This document shows positions 47,451 through 58,800 of a stretch of DNA of 64,000 bases, piece after piece. The notes under the pieces were generated by a model. The model had not been told where the DNA came from, ran no database searches, and saw only the letters and a program-made list of their open reading frames with translations. This DNA comes from Branchiostoma floridae (taxonomy: Eukaryota; Chordata; Leptocardii; Amphioxiformes; Branchiostomatidae): positions 8,945,100-9,009,099 of the forward strand of contig NC_049987.1 in NCBI RefSeq assembly GCF_000003815.2, read 5' to 3'. The position numbers and the translations under genes are program-made. Positions within the stretch are counted from its first letter, which is position 1, and each line of letters starts with the position of its first letter.

Positions 47451-48959
47451 TTGGCTATGCGTTTCTGTGTAAACGTACTGCTACTCTAGATCCTTAAGTA
47501 ACAGTGTTTTGATTCTATTGTAAAACATTTGGTAATCAAATATGCTCAATCTCCTTTCATTGAATAACGTTGCCATGTGCAAATTACGAGAAAACTTGTT
47601 TATGATGTTTCAAAAGTGTTGTTTTGTAATGATTGTTGATCAATTATCACAACTTGTTACGTGGTTATCGCCTTTGGTGTTTAAAGTCGGGTCCCAAGAG
47701 ACGGAAATATTAGATGTAGATGCCTGAAGCAATCGTCCAAACTGTTTCAGTAAATGTCCTCTCTTCCTCAACCGTACACAAAAAGCAGAAATACCTACAT
47801 ACATTTAAAGAAATGATCAATCAATGGAATCTATTGTTACAAAAGTACCTGATTAATAAAAATGTATGTCGGAGTCGTCGAAATACCACGAGCATACTTG
47901 CATGTTATGTTCTACTGAAAACATTCAACTGCAGGGATTCAGCTAGTGGTCAGATGATACGTCTGAATGGGTGAATGGTATGGCTTCGTGTATTAGCTGC
48001 AATTATCAGTCCACTCAATTGTAAAAGGTAGAATTACATGATTTCTTTGACATGTCGGGAAAGTAAAATCTTGTAAGATAACTTTATGGTCAGCTGGGCA
48101 AAACCTACATGTGTTAACTCAGTTTCTACGCCCAAAGAGTGTCATGAGCGTTCGATTTTTTTTCTGTGGCTGTCGGTCTATTTCTCATAGAGATTCTACT
48201 ACTTAGTATACGCCCACTTTCGTCGATCTACAGAAGACATGACCTGGTTTGGCAGCGTTTTAACGTCCGTCCATCATTCTTTTGTGTGAATTGCCATGCA
48301 TGGCACAAAAGGCTCGAGTAAGGAACATCGTCAGCAATATGCATTTTTGAATTACATGAACATACCTTTGTAAGACGGGTAAAAGAAACAGAATACTCAA
48401 CAAGACAACTTAAGCTTTTCTGATTACTATCATCACGATATAGACGTCTCGCGTCTTAAACGAGACGCAAATTTCTTACATTTCAGGTCGTGTTTATAGT
48501 TGAAGTTCGCACCCTATAGACTGCAGAGTGCAGATAAACGTGTAAAATTGTAAGAACATGACATTTGAGCTAAGGGTTAAGATGGTAAATGAAACAACAA
48601 CATACCTTTCATGTTAAGAATCTGCGGTAAAAGATCGGTTGACCCTAATTATGCCATGTGCTAATTGCATAGGAACCGGTCCGACCGCCAGGGAAACAAA
48701 CCGTTTGTGTGTCTACCTGACAGGCATGCGCACTAGTAGCTGGAGGGTTTAGTCCCCTAGAGTGGGTCCTCTGGACTGCGGTACGTAGGCGGCATCACTG
48801 CGTTCTGAATTAAATTTGTGTTACTGTTGACTTGATATGACGCATTTATATGGCTTTATGACTTGAATATCATGCAAAACGTTAACGTGCGCACCCACAG
48901 AACTTGTGTCAAGCTTGCGTCACTGCGGGGTTCATTCACTGCGTCACTGCGTTTTGTTA

Positions 48960-49265
48960 TTTTCTCCGTTTTTTTTATAATCTAGATATTGTGTGATACG
49001 TAAAAGTATGACTAAGAAGACGACAAAATACACAAAAAGAAAGAAAATTCGTTCTTCATCTTTGAAACTCGTTAAGTATCTTTCGATCCCCGCAATGACG
49101 CGAGATTGACACAAGTGCAGTGGGAGCGCACCTTTAGGTATACGATACAAGTATGGCCAAAAAGACAATACACACATAGCGTAAAAAGGGTGAGTTTTTT
49201 TTATCTATGGAATTCGTTGAGCGCTCTGTCAATTCGCTTGGCTGCCAACGTACGCCGCCAGCATA
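48960..49265. repeat. GAGAGCGC transposon family, degenerate copy
   Basis: Two internal blocks, GACTAAGAAGACGACAAAAT and TTCGTTGAGCGCTCTGTCAA, match other copies. Clean ends were not found. Confidence 0.45.
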
Positions 49266-49419
49266 CAGCAGCTTCAGTGAAATAGATTTTGAATTAATGA
49301 AATCCACATTTCTTTGAATCGTTTTGCGTATTAAGTTTGTGGCGATGTCTGTATTCTGACAGTTTTGTCACAAATTCACCATTATGTCTTGAAAGCCTAG
49401 CACTCTGCTACTTTATTGA

Positions 49420-49530
49420 ATGAATGAAGACCTTTATTGCACATTTTTGCCCCACTGGGCTAAGTACAGGTCACATGGTAAGAATCATATATATGTAACA
49501 ATGGAAACAATCATACACATCTATATAATG
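49420..49530 (+). repeat. Dispersed repeat, family B copy 2
   Basis: AATGAAGACCTTTATTGCAC, then CACTGGGCTAAGTACAGGTC, matching 17351-17470. Confidence 0.6.
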
Positions 49531-49835
49531 CAGATATGCGTCTAATCTATTCCAGGGCATTCGACTTCCTCTCGATTCTCGGTAATTGCATAAATTTAGC
49601 TAGCTGTATGGTTGGTTAGAGTTGGTTTATCAAAAGCTGTCAGGAATATAAATTGGCGAAAAGAGCTTACTAATGCACCAATTAATGTCGACAATCATCC
49701 AACTGCCTTCCTGTGTATCATTGACAGATTTGCTTAAACTGCACAATTAGAACCATCTTACGGTGCTTACGGTAACATACACGTACATATAGACTATTTG
49801 TAGACTGGATCATGATCGTCATATGCCTTAAAAAA

Positions 49836-50093
49836 AATTTAACGGCTCTTGGTGGAAGTCAATGTGCAGATGTTGGCACATCGACGCACCAAATCCGTAG
49901 TGTGTTTTTGGCACAAAGTTAGACAGATTAGCCGAAGAGGCTCGGTGGGCGTCACTCCACCGTAAGGGAAAGTCGTGTAAAGTGCCTTTCCCAAGAGCAC
50001 AACGTCGGGGCAAGGTGGGAATCGAACTCGGAACCTTTCGATTCCGAGCCGAACGCTCTACCAGTTACGCCACGCCAACGCCAAATGTTAGCC
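49836..50093 (-). repeat. tRNA-derived SINE, family D
   Basis: On the minus strand: GGCGTAACTGGTAGAGCG (A box), an anticodon-loop-like CTCGGAA (CGG at the anticodon), and GAGTTCGATTCCC (B box), followed by a 170-bp unrelated tail. The T-stem does not pair well and the tail recurs at 36146-36217, so this is a SINE, not a tRNA-Pro gene. Confidence 0.75.
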
Positions 50094-50636
50094 CTAAACG
50101 TCCCTTATTGTGGAAGAAGAACACGACAGCAACATGAAATTCTGGTGTATTCTTTATGATGTAATTCTCGCCCGAATATACAGAAGTTCAGAAACTCCAA
50201 TTAACAACTCTTATGAGATAACAAGAACAAACTATATCTACGCCAAATCAATACCTCTCCTCATAGTGTGTTTTTCCTTCCCTCTCAAATATCCACTAAT
50301 ATTAATATTGCTGTTAACCTAATTGATTATCTCGTTTTAAGATATTCACGTGCATTTCCTCATTAATCATATCAAGCTTATTACATTCTGAAATCAATTG
50401 AAAACTATTGGAACAAGCACAGGATTTAGTAATTCATCGACATACTTGAAAACATAACCTATTCAATATAGTTGAACACAAATTGTAAGTAGAGGTAAAT
50501 GTTAACATTCATATTTGTGAAACAAACTAAGATCATTTTATACAATCACACCATGTAAATAACACCCTATTTCAACAACATTCCGATGAAACATGTAACC
50601 ATCGTTATGCACCTGATAACGCTTGAGGTTTAAAGT

Positions 50637-50662
50637 ATTCGTTCGTTCGTTCGTTCGTTCAT
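50637..50662. repeat. (TTCG)n simple repeat
   Basis: Six TTCG units in a row. Confidence 0.95.
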
Positions 50663-51140
50663 TCCCATGTATTAACGTGTACATAAAACAGAATGATATA
50701 TATGCTAGGTATAAATGTCAAAACCCAATAAAGCTGGCCCGCAACTCAAGATGCCAGGCGCATCTTGTCGTTCTGTTCACATTACACTGAAAAGTACTCG
50801 GGTAGGTAAGGTTTTGTGTTCTATCATGTCAGTGAGCATCACAGTAGGTTAGATTTTATCAAATATTCGGCCTGGTAAGTAGGTAATACTGTACACGCTG
50901 TGCTGCATACTGTACATGTGTTATTTCTTTATCCGGATATAACGTTACATGTATAAAGCAATCTAAACGAAGCTAGGCACGACAAAGGTACGTCTCACAA
51001 AGCTACAAGTTTCCTTAATGGAAATCTCAAACTGTCATATTCTGTACCTTATGAGTTATACGATTATGCTGTTTTATATCTGCATGAGATGCACACAATC
51101 CTGAACGAAATATCCAGACAGCGTATAGTAGGGGCATTTT

Positions 51141-52839
51141 CTATACTAGTGATGCCATTTCGGTCCGTGGTTCCCGGACCTTGATGAAGATGTCACAGTG
51201 GACCACACCGTGCTCCGTGGTACCTTCACAAGTGTAACACCCCTGGTTCTGCTCGGTCACTTTGGCGATGAAGAGGGAGTGTAAGTCTTCGCCCTCGGTG
51301 GTCTGCTGGTAGAACTCGTCGTTTGGGAGTGGAATGCCTTCACGCAGCCAGCGCACACTCTTGGCTGGAGGGAAACAGAAGGGCATATAAGTTACTATTC
51401 CACGCAAATAAAAAACACGGACGCTCTTCTTGAACCAATGGTTTTATCACGTACGAACCCCTTCCTTCGCGTAAAACCCGTTTATGTCGGAACTCACTCA
51501 ATGAGTTTCGTTAACAAGTTAGTGTACAAAAGTATGTGTTGTGTTTTTTTACTGTTCACTTATTTCTATGCTTAGTTTACTATTTCTTCAATGCTGTATT
51601 TCTGAACCTGGGTCATTCCACAGACAGTAAGAAGGACACGAAAAAAGAACCCGACTTCTTACCGTCTCCAACAATCTCAATGATGATCGGATTGGCATTT
51701 TCTACTTCAATGGTGCTTCCGGACTGGGACTCAAACGGATGAGCCGCTTGGGTATCTGGTGGTGGAAGCACACCTGGAGATGAAAAGACACTGTCAGCTT
51801 GTTCGTCAGTTTGCAGTAGATTACATACTTCGTAGACAACACATAAGTATTAGCAGCGACACTGTAATGCGATAATGTAAATCATGTGTGATATTGTAAT
51901 ATGTAATATTCATTTTGCATTGATAGAAAGCATGCATGTATTTTGTGATTTGTGCTGGACATACCGTCCAGAATAGATGAAATAGTTGGGGTGTCCACAG
52001 AATCCATGTTAGACATCTTCAGCTCCCCTGGCTCAACAGCGACCATGTTCGACATCTTCTTGTCCCCCACTGGCTCCACCGCCACCGTTTTCGACATCTT
52101 GAAGTCATCAAGGCTGCTTAACATCGGCATGTCAATGTGCCAGGATTCCGCATCTGAAGGTTCAGATTACAAGCAGTTTTAGTATCAACAAGCTGCCAGG
52201 TGGTCTCGGCCTGCACCAGTTTTATCTGGCATCAAATGCCATTTGCCACCAAGAAAACAAGATCATGGTCTGTCCACGACAAAAGATATAAAAAGTTTCT
52301 ACTGCAGTACCACGAAAAGCCACCAGGCGGCTGATGTTTAGTCTTGACCCTTGACTTCCCAAAGCCTACCCACCTATCAAATGGCATTACAATGGATACA
52401 AATTATTGATGGCACACCGATAAGAATACCTCCATTTTCGCAGAGGTAACAATCACTTTAATGAAACATAGGAAATGTATTTTACGAGATTCTTTGTGAT
52501 TCTGTTATAACTGAAAGTGTATTCTTGCACATTCATTGCTATTTGATGATCTTTGGCACCTTTGACACCATAACACATAACGCTACATAGCAGAGAACAA
52601 CAGACGAGAAACTTTGAAAGTTGTTACAGGTAGTACATGCCACCAACAGGCATATAATAAGTACAACATCGTACCTTTTCCAGCGTGCTTACCACTCTTA
52701 TCATCGTCGTCGTCGTATTTCCCATCAGCGACCATGAGAGACGGTGGCATGCGGGCCTCCATCCGCATTGCCTTGTCCATGAGGGCCCTGTTCTCAATGT
52801 CGAGCTGAAGCTTCTTGATGTCCACCTGACAGTCTGGTC
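51141..52839 (-). other. C3 linker, repeat-bearing segment and C-terminal Ig domain
   Basis: Exons 52693-52839 (Met-rich helix, then KYDDDDDKSG), 51965-52153 (KMSKTVAVEPVGDKKMSNMV and two more MSN-type units), 51663-51773 (SGSTIEVENANPIIIEIVGD) and 51141-51364 (VRWLREGIPLPND, GCYTCEGTTEHG, CDIFIKV). Ig strand B lacks Cys. The Ig exon is intact, unlike the split version in C2. Confidence 0.84.
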
Positions 52840-55800
52840 CTGAGGAGAGAAGGGTTGGGTGTGGCTGATAAGTCAGGAATTATGCATGGCAAATGTGCTG
52901 CAATAGACCTCCATGAATTGTTCCCAATAATCATATCTGCTGTCTTGGATTTAAACACATAGACTAGATGGAAGTTATTCAATGTAAAGGGTGTTGTGTC
53001 ATAGTGAAATGTTCTTACCTCCAATCTTGGCAGCTAGGTCTGGATCCTGCTTTTCCAGGCACATTAGGTAGTGGTAGAAGGCAGGGTCCGGACGGTCTTT
53101 CAACATTTCAATCACAGTGTTGTTCGTCTCTTCCTTGCTCGAAAGGGTCATGAGATCTTCTTCTTCCATTGGGTTGAAGTACTGCGAACAACAAATCCTC
53201 AGCTTATCATCAAGAACCAATCAGTGACTACAGCTCTTTTAATGATAGAAGTGAAGATGTGACATGGTACCATTTGTAAGGCACCATTGTGCACTAATTA
53301 GGAGCAATAATGAATAAAAATTCCACCTTATTCTCCTTCATGTGGCTGATGACGGGATGAGGGTCGACAGTTGCAGCCAGGGCTTCCTGGTGGGTCTGGA
53401 GGATAGACCTGTGCTCGTCTGTCATTTCTTCTTCTGTTGTCATAAATGGAATTAGGAATACATAAGTTACCGAATATTCGTGTAATTATAATATGTCATT
53501 AACTAACAGTGTTTTGCATGTAAATCAGGGTCGTTTATTAGTGTCTTGTTCTACAATGGGAAGATACCAAAAACAACAGTGCGTTTTTAAATAGTATCTT
53601 ACGCTATTCTTACAAACATACCCGCCTCCTCCAGTAGATCAGACAGCCAAGGGTGTTCAGGCCGGAATCCATCACAGAAACGGTCAAAGGCGAAATCAGG
53701 GCGGTAGGGCAGGATGTCCAGGAGCCTCTCATTGGCCAGATCAGGATCTTCAATCTGTTCGATCTGACCTGCTATGGTCTGGGGTAGGGCCTAGATTGAC
53801 ATTTTTTTAAATCTTGATTAGTACAGAATAAAGGTATTAAGGCATTAATTTTCACCCACACTGTACAGAAAGCTACTAGTAGTCTAGATCTACCCGTAAT
53901 CATGAATGAAGACAAATGTCCTCAGAGAAAGTGTTGCTATATAGTTGACAAATGAACCTGTTAATCATTACACCAAAGACGTGACCAATTCTACTTTTAG
54001 CTATTTCCAGGAATGCAATCTTGTTGTACCCACATCACTTGTGACGAGATGATCCGTAACAGGGTTGGGACTGACGTATCGGATGATGGTGTCCCGGAAC
54101 TGCTTAAGGAGCCCCTTGTGGTAGTCTGTCATGACTAAAAAGAAAAACTGCCTTAAAGTTTATGAAGTTAAAGTGAGCCTGACATATCTAAACCAATACA
54201 AGATAAATATCCAAATAAAATGCAGTCTCTACAACTGGATGGATAAAAGCGGAGAATCACTTTCGACTGTTCCAGTGACATTCACCACTAATCTTCAGCG
54301 TCACTAGAATGAACTGGCAGAAATATTGAATACATCATCAATAAAAATAGAATAAAAGTAAAAGTAAAAAAATAAAAGTACATCAATACCAATACAAGTA
54401 CTCGAAACGCCTGGAAGTGATTCTCCGTTTTTTCTACCCAGCTGTAGAGATTGAATTTTATTTGAATACTGTTTACCTGGATGTGTAACTTTCAGAAAAG
54501 AATTGTATGATAAGTATGTGAAAAACAGATATACAAGAAAATCTCAAACGCATAATAAGTTACAAACAAGGGTGCCACACACAAATGTCATTGTTAACTA
54601 AACTCACCATCTACTTCATAATTCCTGGCTTTCCAGTTTCTCTTGGAGAGGAGGAATAGCTCATTTTTCTGTAAGTCAACATAAGTAAAAATTAACAAAC
54701 TGATCAGTAAATTCAGTTGCTTCTAAAACCATATAGGTAACACATATTCCACAAACGTTTAAGCTAAAAGAAGAAGACATACATACTTGCACCAAACTTA
54801 GGACATGTCCTATTTACGTAGTTACCATTGATGTGTCCAAATGCCAGTCCTTAATTGAAACACAAGTTATTGTAAATTTTGCCTCTGAGGAGAATTCCTG
54901 ATTCTTATCATCACTGCTTAATGCTTGTAGAAGGGGTTCATATAGACTTACGGGTTTGTCCCGCTGCCGCAAGTTGCACCAAAGACAGCAACAACAGCAC
55001 AGGGTGAGCAGCAGGACTATCAGCAGTGTAACCAGTAACCAGAACAGCATAGGTATCCACCAGGTGCCCCTCACTGTTAAGGAATAATGCAGCACATATA
55101 CCGGGTCTTAGTCTATATCTGTATCTGTATAGCCGGTATGATAGTAAGTGTAAGTATCAGTCATTCAGTTATATCAACGCTCAACGACTATATACAAATT
55201 TACCATCACATATATAAGCTATCATGTACAGACAGGGCAGCGCCTGGATTTGAAATAGATGTAAACAGATAACCTATCATATACCTTGTGAATCGTACTT
55301 AGTTTACACCGAATGTAACAAACTTCAACTTACATCCTTGGAGCCATGGGTTTCCGGTTCTCAATGTGATAGCACGGGTGATGTTGCTGTATTCTCCAAA
55401 ATATGGATGGCTGTTGGCTCGCACCTGACAAAAGGATCCTCATTGTGTAAGAACATCAAAGGCAACCGTAGCCACAACCACTCCCAGCATAGCAATTATG
55501 ACATGTTGTTAAGACAGTATGCGCGCTTAAGTAAGTAGATGGCCCATTGCTTGATCATTGCAACATAATAGATAAGTAGTCTCGAACCTGAAAGTTGTAG
55601 AGCGTGCTCGGCTGAAGTCCACGAAGTATGTAAGTCTCCTTGCCAGCAGGCCCTGATAGCTTGGTCAGACCGTCGTCATAGAGACGGGCGTACTGGAACC
55701 CTGTTTCATCCTCCTCCTCTTGCTCTGGGATGTATCGAAGCTAGGAGGAAGATGCACACACTCATTGCATTTTTAATCGATCCTCTCTTTGCTTCTTGTG

Positions 55801-58800
55801 AGCATATCGCTTGATGTCTGGTAATCCAACGGTATCATTAACGTCAATATGATTCACTACAACTGATTTTACTATTCGGAATCATGTCAAAACTGTTACT
55901 TACCCAGGTATCCCACCAATAGCTGACCGCACGTTTAAATATTGTTTGCTAGATAAAGGAAAAACAAATACTGTCAGTCTGTAGTTGCCTTATTATTTAC
56001 CTTGTATGCTATCATAGTATGGACGCTTTGCAACCGGTATACCCACAATGACTCGGGGCATCCTAGATCCTAGAACGTACATATTATTTCCCAGACATAG
56101 TTTGCTTCGCTATGTTATTCTTACTTTATGTAATATATCATATTGATTTTAGGCATGATCTTCTTCTTCTTCATGTTCTCACATTGTGTTGTTCACTAGG
56201 CAAAGTAACGTTAGAAAATATCCATGCATTTGTTTTAACTCACATTACGCCTAGCTGCCCTTGGGCGATCCTCCTCACGCCAGTACCGGACACCCCAGAA
56301 CGGGATCGGGCCGTTGAAGTTCGGGATCTTGTCCCATTGCATCGTCACACTGTTGTTCGTTTGTTTTATGATTTCCAAGTTCCTTGGATAATCTGGCACT
56401 GGAAGAAAGTTACAACATTTAACTGAATCTTGAGGTACTTTCCGTGAGAGAGTTGTATACATTTAAAACATTCACAGAGAGTAGATATTTAAGTACATGT
56501 AGGCTAAATCGGCGACGTCCTTTGATTGATGACGTGCAACTAATTATCATTAAAAGCTGAATGTCTGAGGCTATGGTTCCTACTCACCTCTGAAGAAAGA
56601 GACGTCAGGATATCGGACAGCTTGACGCAAACAACCAGTATAGGCATCTCTTGAGACCTGTTTGATTACGTATAAGCACTGTATCTGTCACAGTTAGTAG
56701 CATGCCTCATTCTATGAAAAGATGCAGCAAATTCACTCACGGCCTGAAGATGAGTAGGCTATCCACGTGGCCTCTGGTCCAACACTGTAGTTATTGTACG
56801 CCGCGATCTTACACTCGTATGGAACGTTGACGGGTGCTGGAGGCTGGGTGTGCGCGTAGGCTGCTGCCTCAGGGTTGTCGATGTAGACCACCCGGTACTT
56901 GTCCCCGGTACCCTGTCGGCGGTACCGTACACGGTATCCAACCGTGTAATCTCCCCAGTCTGACTCCTCAAGCGGCTACAGGAAAAAAAAAGATTATGTC
57001 TTTGCATATTAAAACACTGTACTACATGTACCTAATCTTCCAACATTGACAAGTCAATATTATATAAAATGCTACGTACCTCCCAGCTCATCAGCACATC
57101 TCCTGCCATACCATTGCCGTAACCAAGCTTCCTTGGAGCTCGAGGTGGGGCTGTAATAAACGATTTAAAACACCGACTTCAATAACCTCACCATATAACA
57201 AAAACAGTATATAACGTATCAAGAAGTGAATGTATGAAAGAATTAGGTACATGCTTAATCTGAGGCCCATCATACGCAGAATAAAATGTACATCGATTTC
57301 GGGGTTATCCCTACCTCCTGGCAAGGTCCTGTTTTTCTCAGTCGGCCAGCTCGGCTCACCCATGCCGTATGTATTCAAACACATAACCCGGAAGCTGTAC
57401 TCGGTGTACGGCTTCAGGTTGTTCAAGTTGAGAAGCTTGGCTCCCCCTCGGCTACCTAGGTATAAATTAAATCGACTAAATGTAATCAACTCATGCTCAA
57501 GCGGGAAATGTGGTAAGTACACAGCACACGGAAAATAATGCTTTTCCGTTCGGTCATGAAACCCGATACTTTGATAAACATACTCACTTCTGAGGGCACT
57601 AGGTGAACCCCTCCAAACCTGGGTCCACAGCCTGTCAGTGAAGAAAATGTCATCGAACTCTGTCTGCGCCTCCACCACGTACTCCTTACAGCTGTCTCCA
57701 TTGGTGTTGGCTTGAGTGAAGCGGAGAGTAGCGGTGTTGGACCCCACGTTCTCAAACTTCACTCCAACTGGTGCCTCGCTCACACCTTCGGATACAAACA
57801 TTTTGGCTATGGTTGTAAGTGTGAACATCCTGACACATTCTTTTGTTTCAGATTATAGACATATAGATCTACTTGTATAGATGAGGTTGTGGAGGGATGA
57901 ACACTATCATTTTGCCGTATGTGTTTGATAACAAAACACAAAGATGCCTTACCCTTGATCCGCACCCTGCCAGTTGCAGTCTGTTCGTCAGCAGTTGTGG
58001 CCAGTGCGCATGTGTACACTCCATCGTGCATCATGACATTTGCGTTCTTGATAATCAGTTCTCCTTTAGGCCCCTGCAAAATGGACTCAATAAAACCACA
58101 AACATTTTCCTCCAACAGTGACAGATTTTAAAGGCAAGCTGCATACCTCCAAATTTTCGATGTCTTACAGCACATCTTGTTCACGGAGAGTGACCTAGCC
58201 TCGCTTGACCTAGTCTCGTGCTTTCTCGCGAGACTAGGTCACTCTCCGTGAAAAAGATGTGCTGTAAGACATCGAAAATTTGGAGGCATGTACCAAGACT
58301 TTGAAAACTGCCACTGTTGGAGGAAATTTGTAGTAACTGTATTCATACGTGACTGATGAACCTGTTCAGCGAACCATGAACATCATTTTGCTGAACAAAT
58401 AATTGAATTTTTTTATTTGAGCAAGCCTTAATTTGAGTGAGTATATTAATGAGAAGCAACTGACCTGCACATCCATATATGGAATATATGTTTTGGAAAA
58501 AATATCACTTACCCTCTTGTAGTTGAAGGATTCTTTCACAAAGTCAATCTTTCTTCCGTCCACAAACCAAGTGTTGACACTTTCCAGCAGGGAGTCTATC
58601 TGTCCTTCACACGGGATGATGGTAGTACCTCCTTGTTCCATGTTGACATCTGTTGGTCCAGGACCTCGTATGATACGCGATTGTTCTGAATGAAAAAAAA
58701 AAAACGTATGATTTAGCATTCTGGAGTAACAAATATACAATGAAACTTGTTTGAAACTCCTGTTATTGGCAGAGTGATGTGTTATCTTGCTGTCACGTAT

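Larger units (their letters stand above)
46495..51140. other. Intergenic region C3-C2
   Basis: Holds a degenerate tandem array (47224-47450), a GAGAGCGC-family remnant (about 48960-49265), a family B repeat (49420-49530), a tRNA-derived SINE (49836-50093) and a TTCG repeat (50637-50662). No exon was recognised. It must contain the C2 promoter and the C3 3' UTR. Confidence 0.5.

Noticed and set aside
49836-50093. tRNA-Pro (CGG) gene on the minus strand
   Set aside because: A and B boxes are good but the T-stem mispairs, and the tail recurs at 36146-36217, so it is a tRNA-derived SINE.
57091-57828. 245-codon uninterrupted minus-strand frame
   Set aside because: It runs through two real FN3-1 exons (57588-57785, 57315-57455) and their introns; the conserved splice sites and C1/C2 structure show that the intron parts are not coding.
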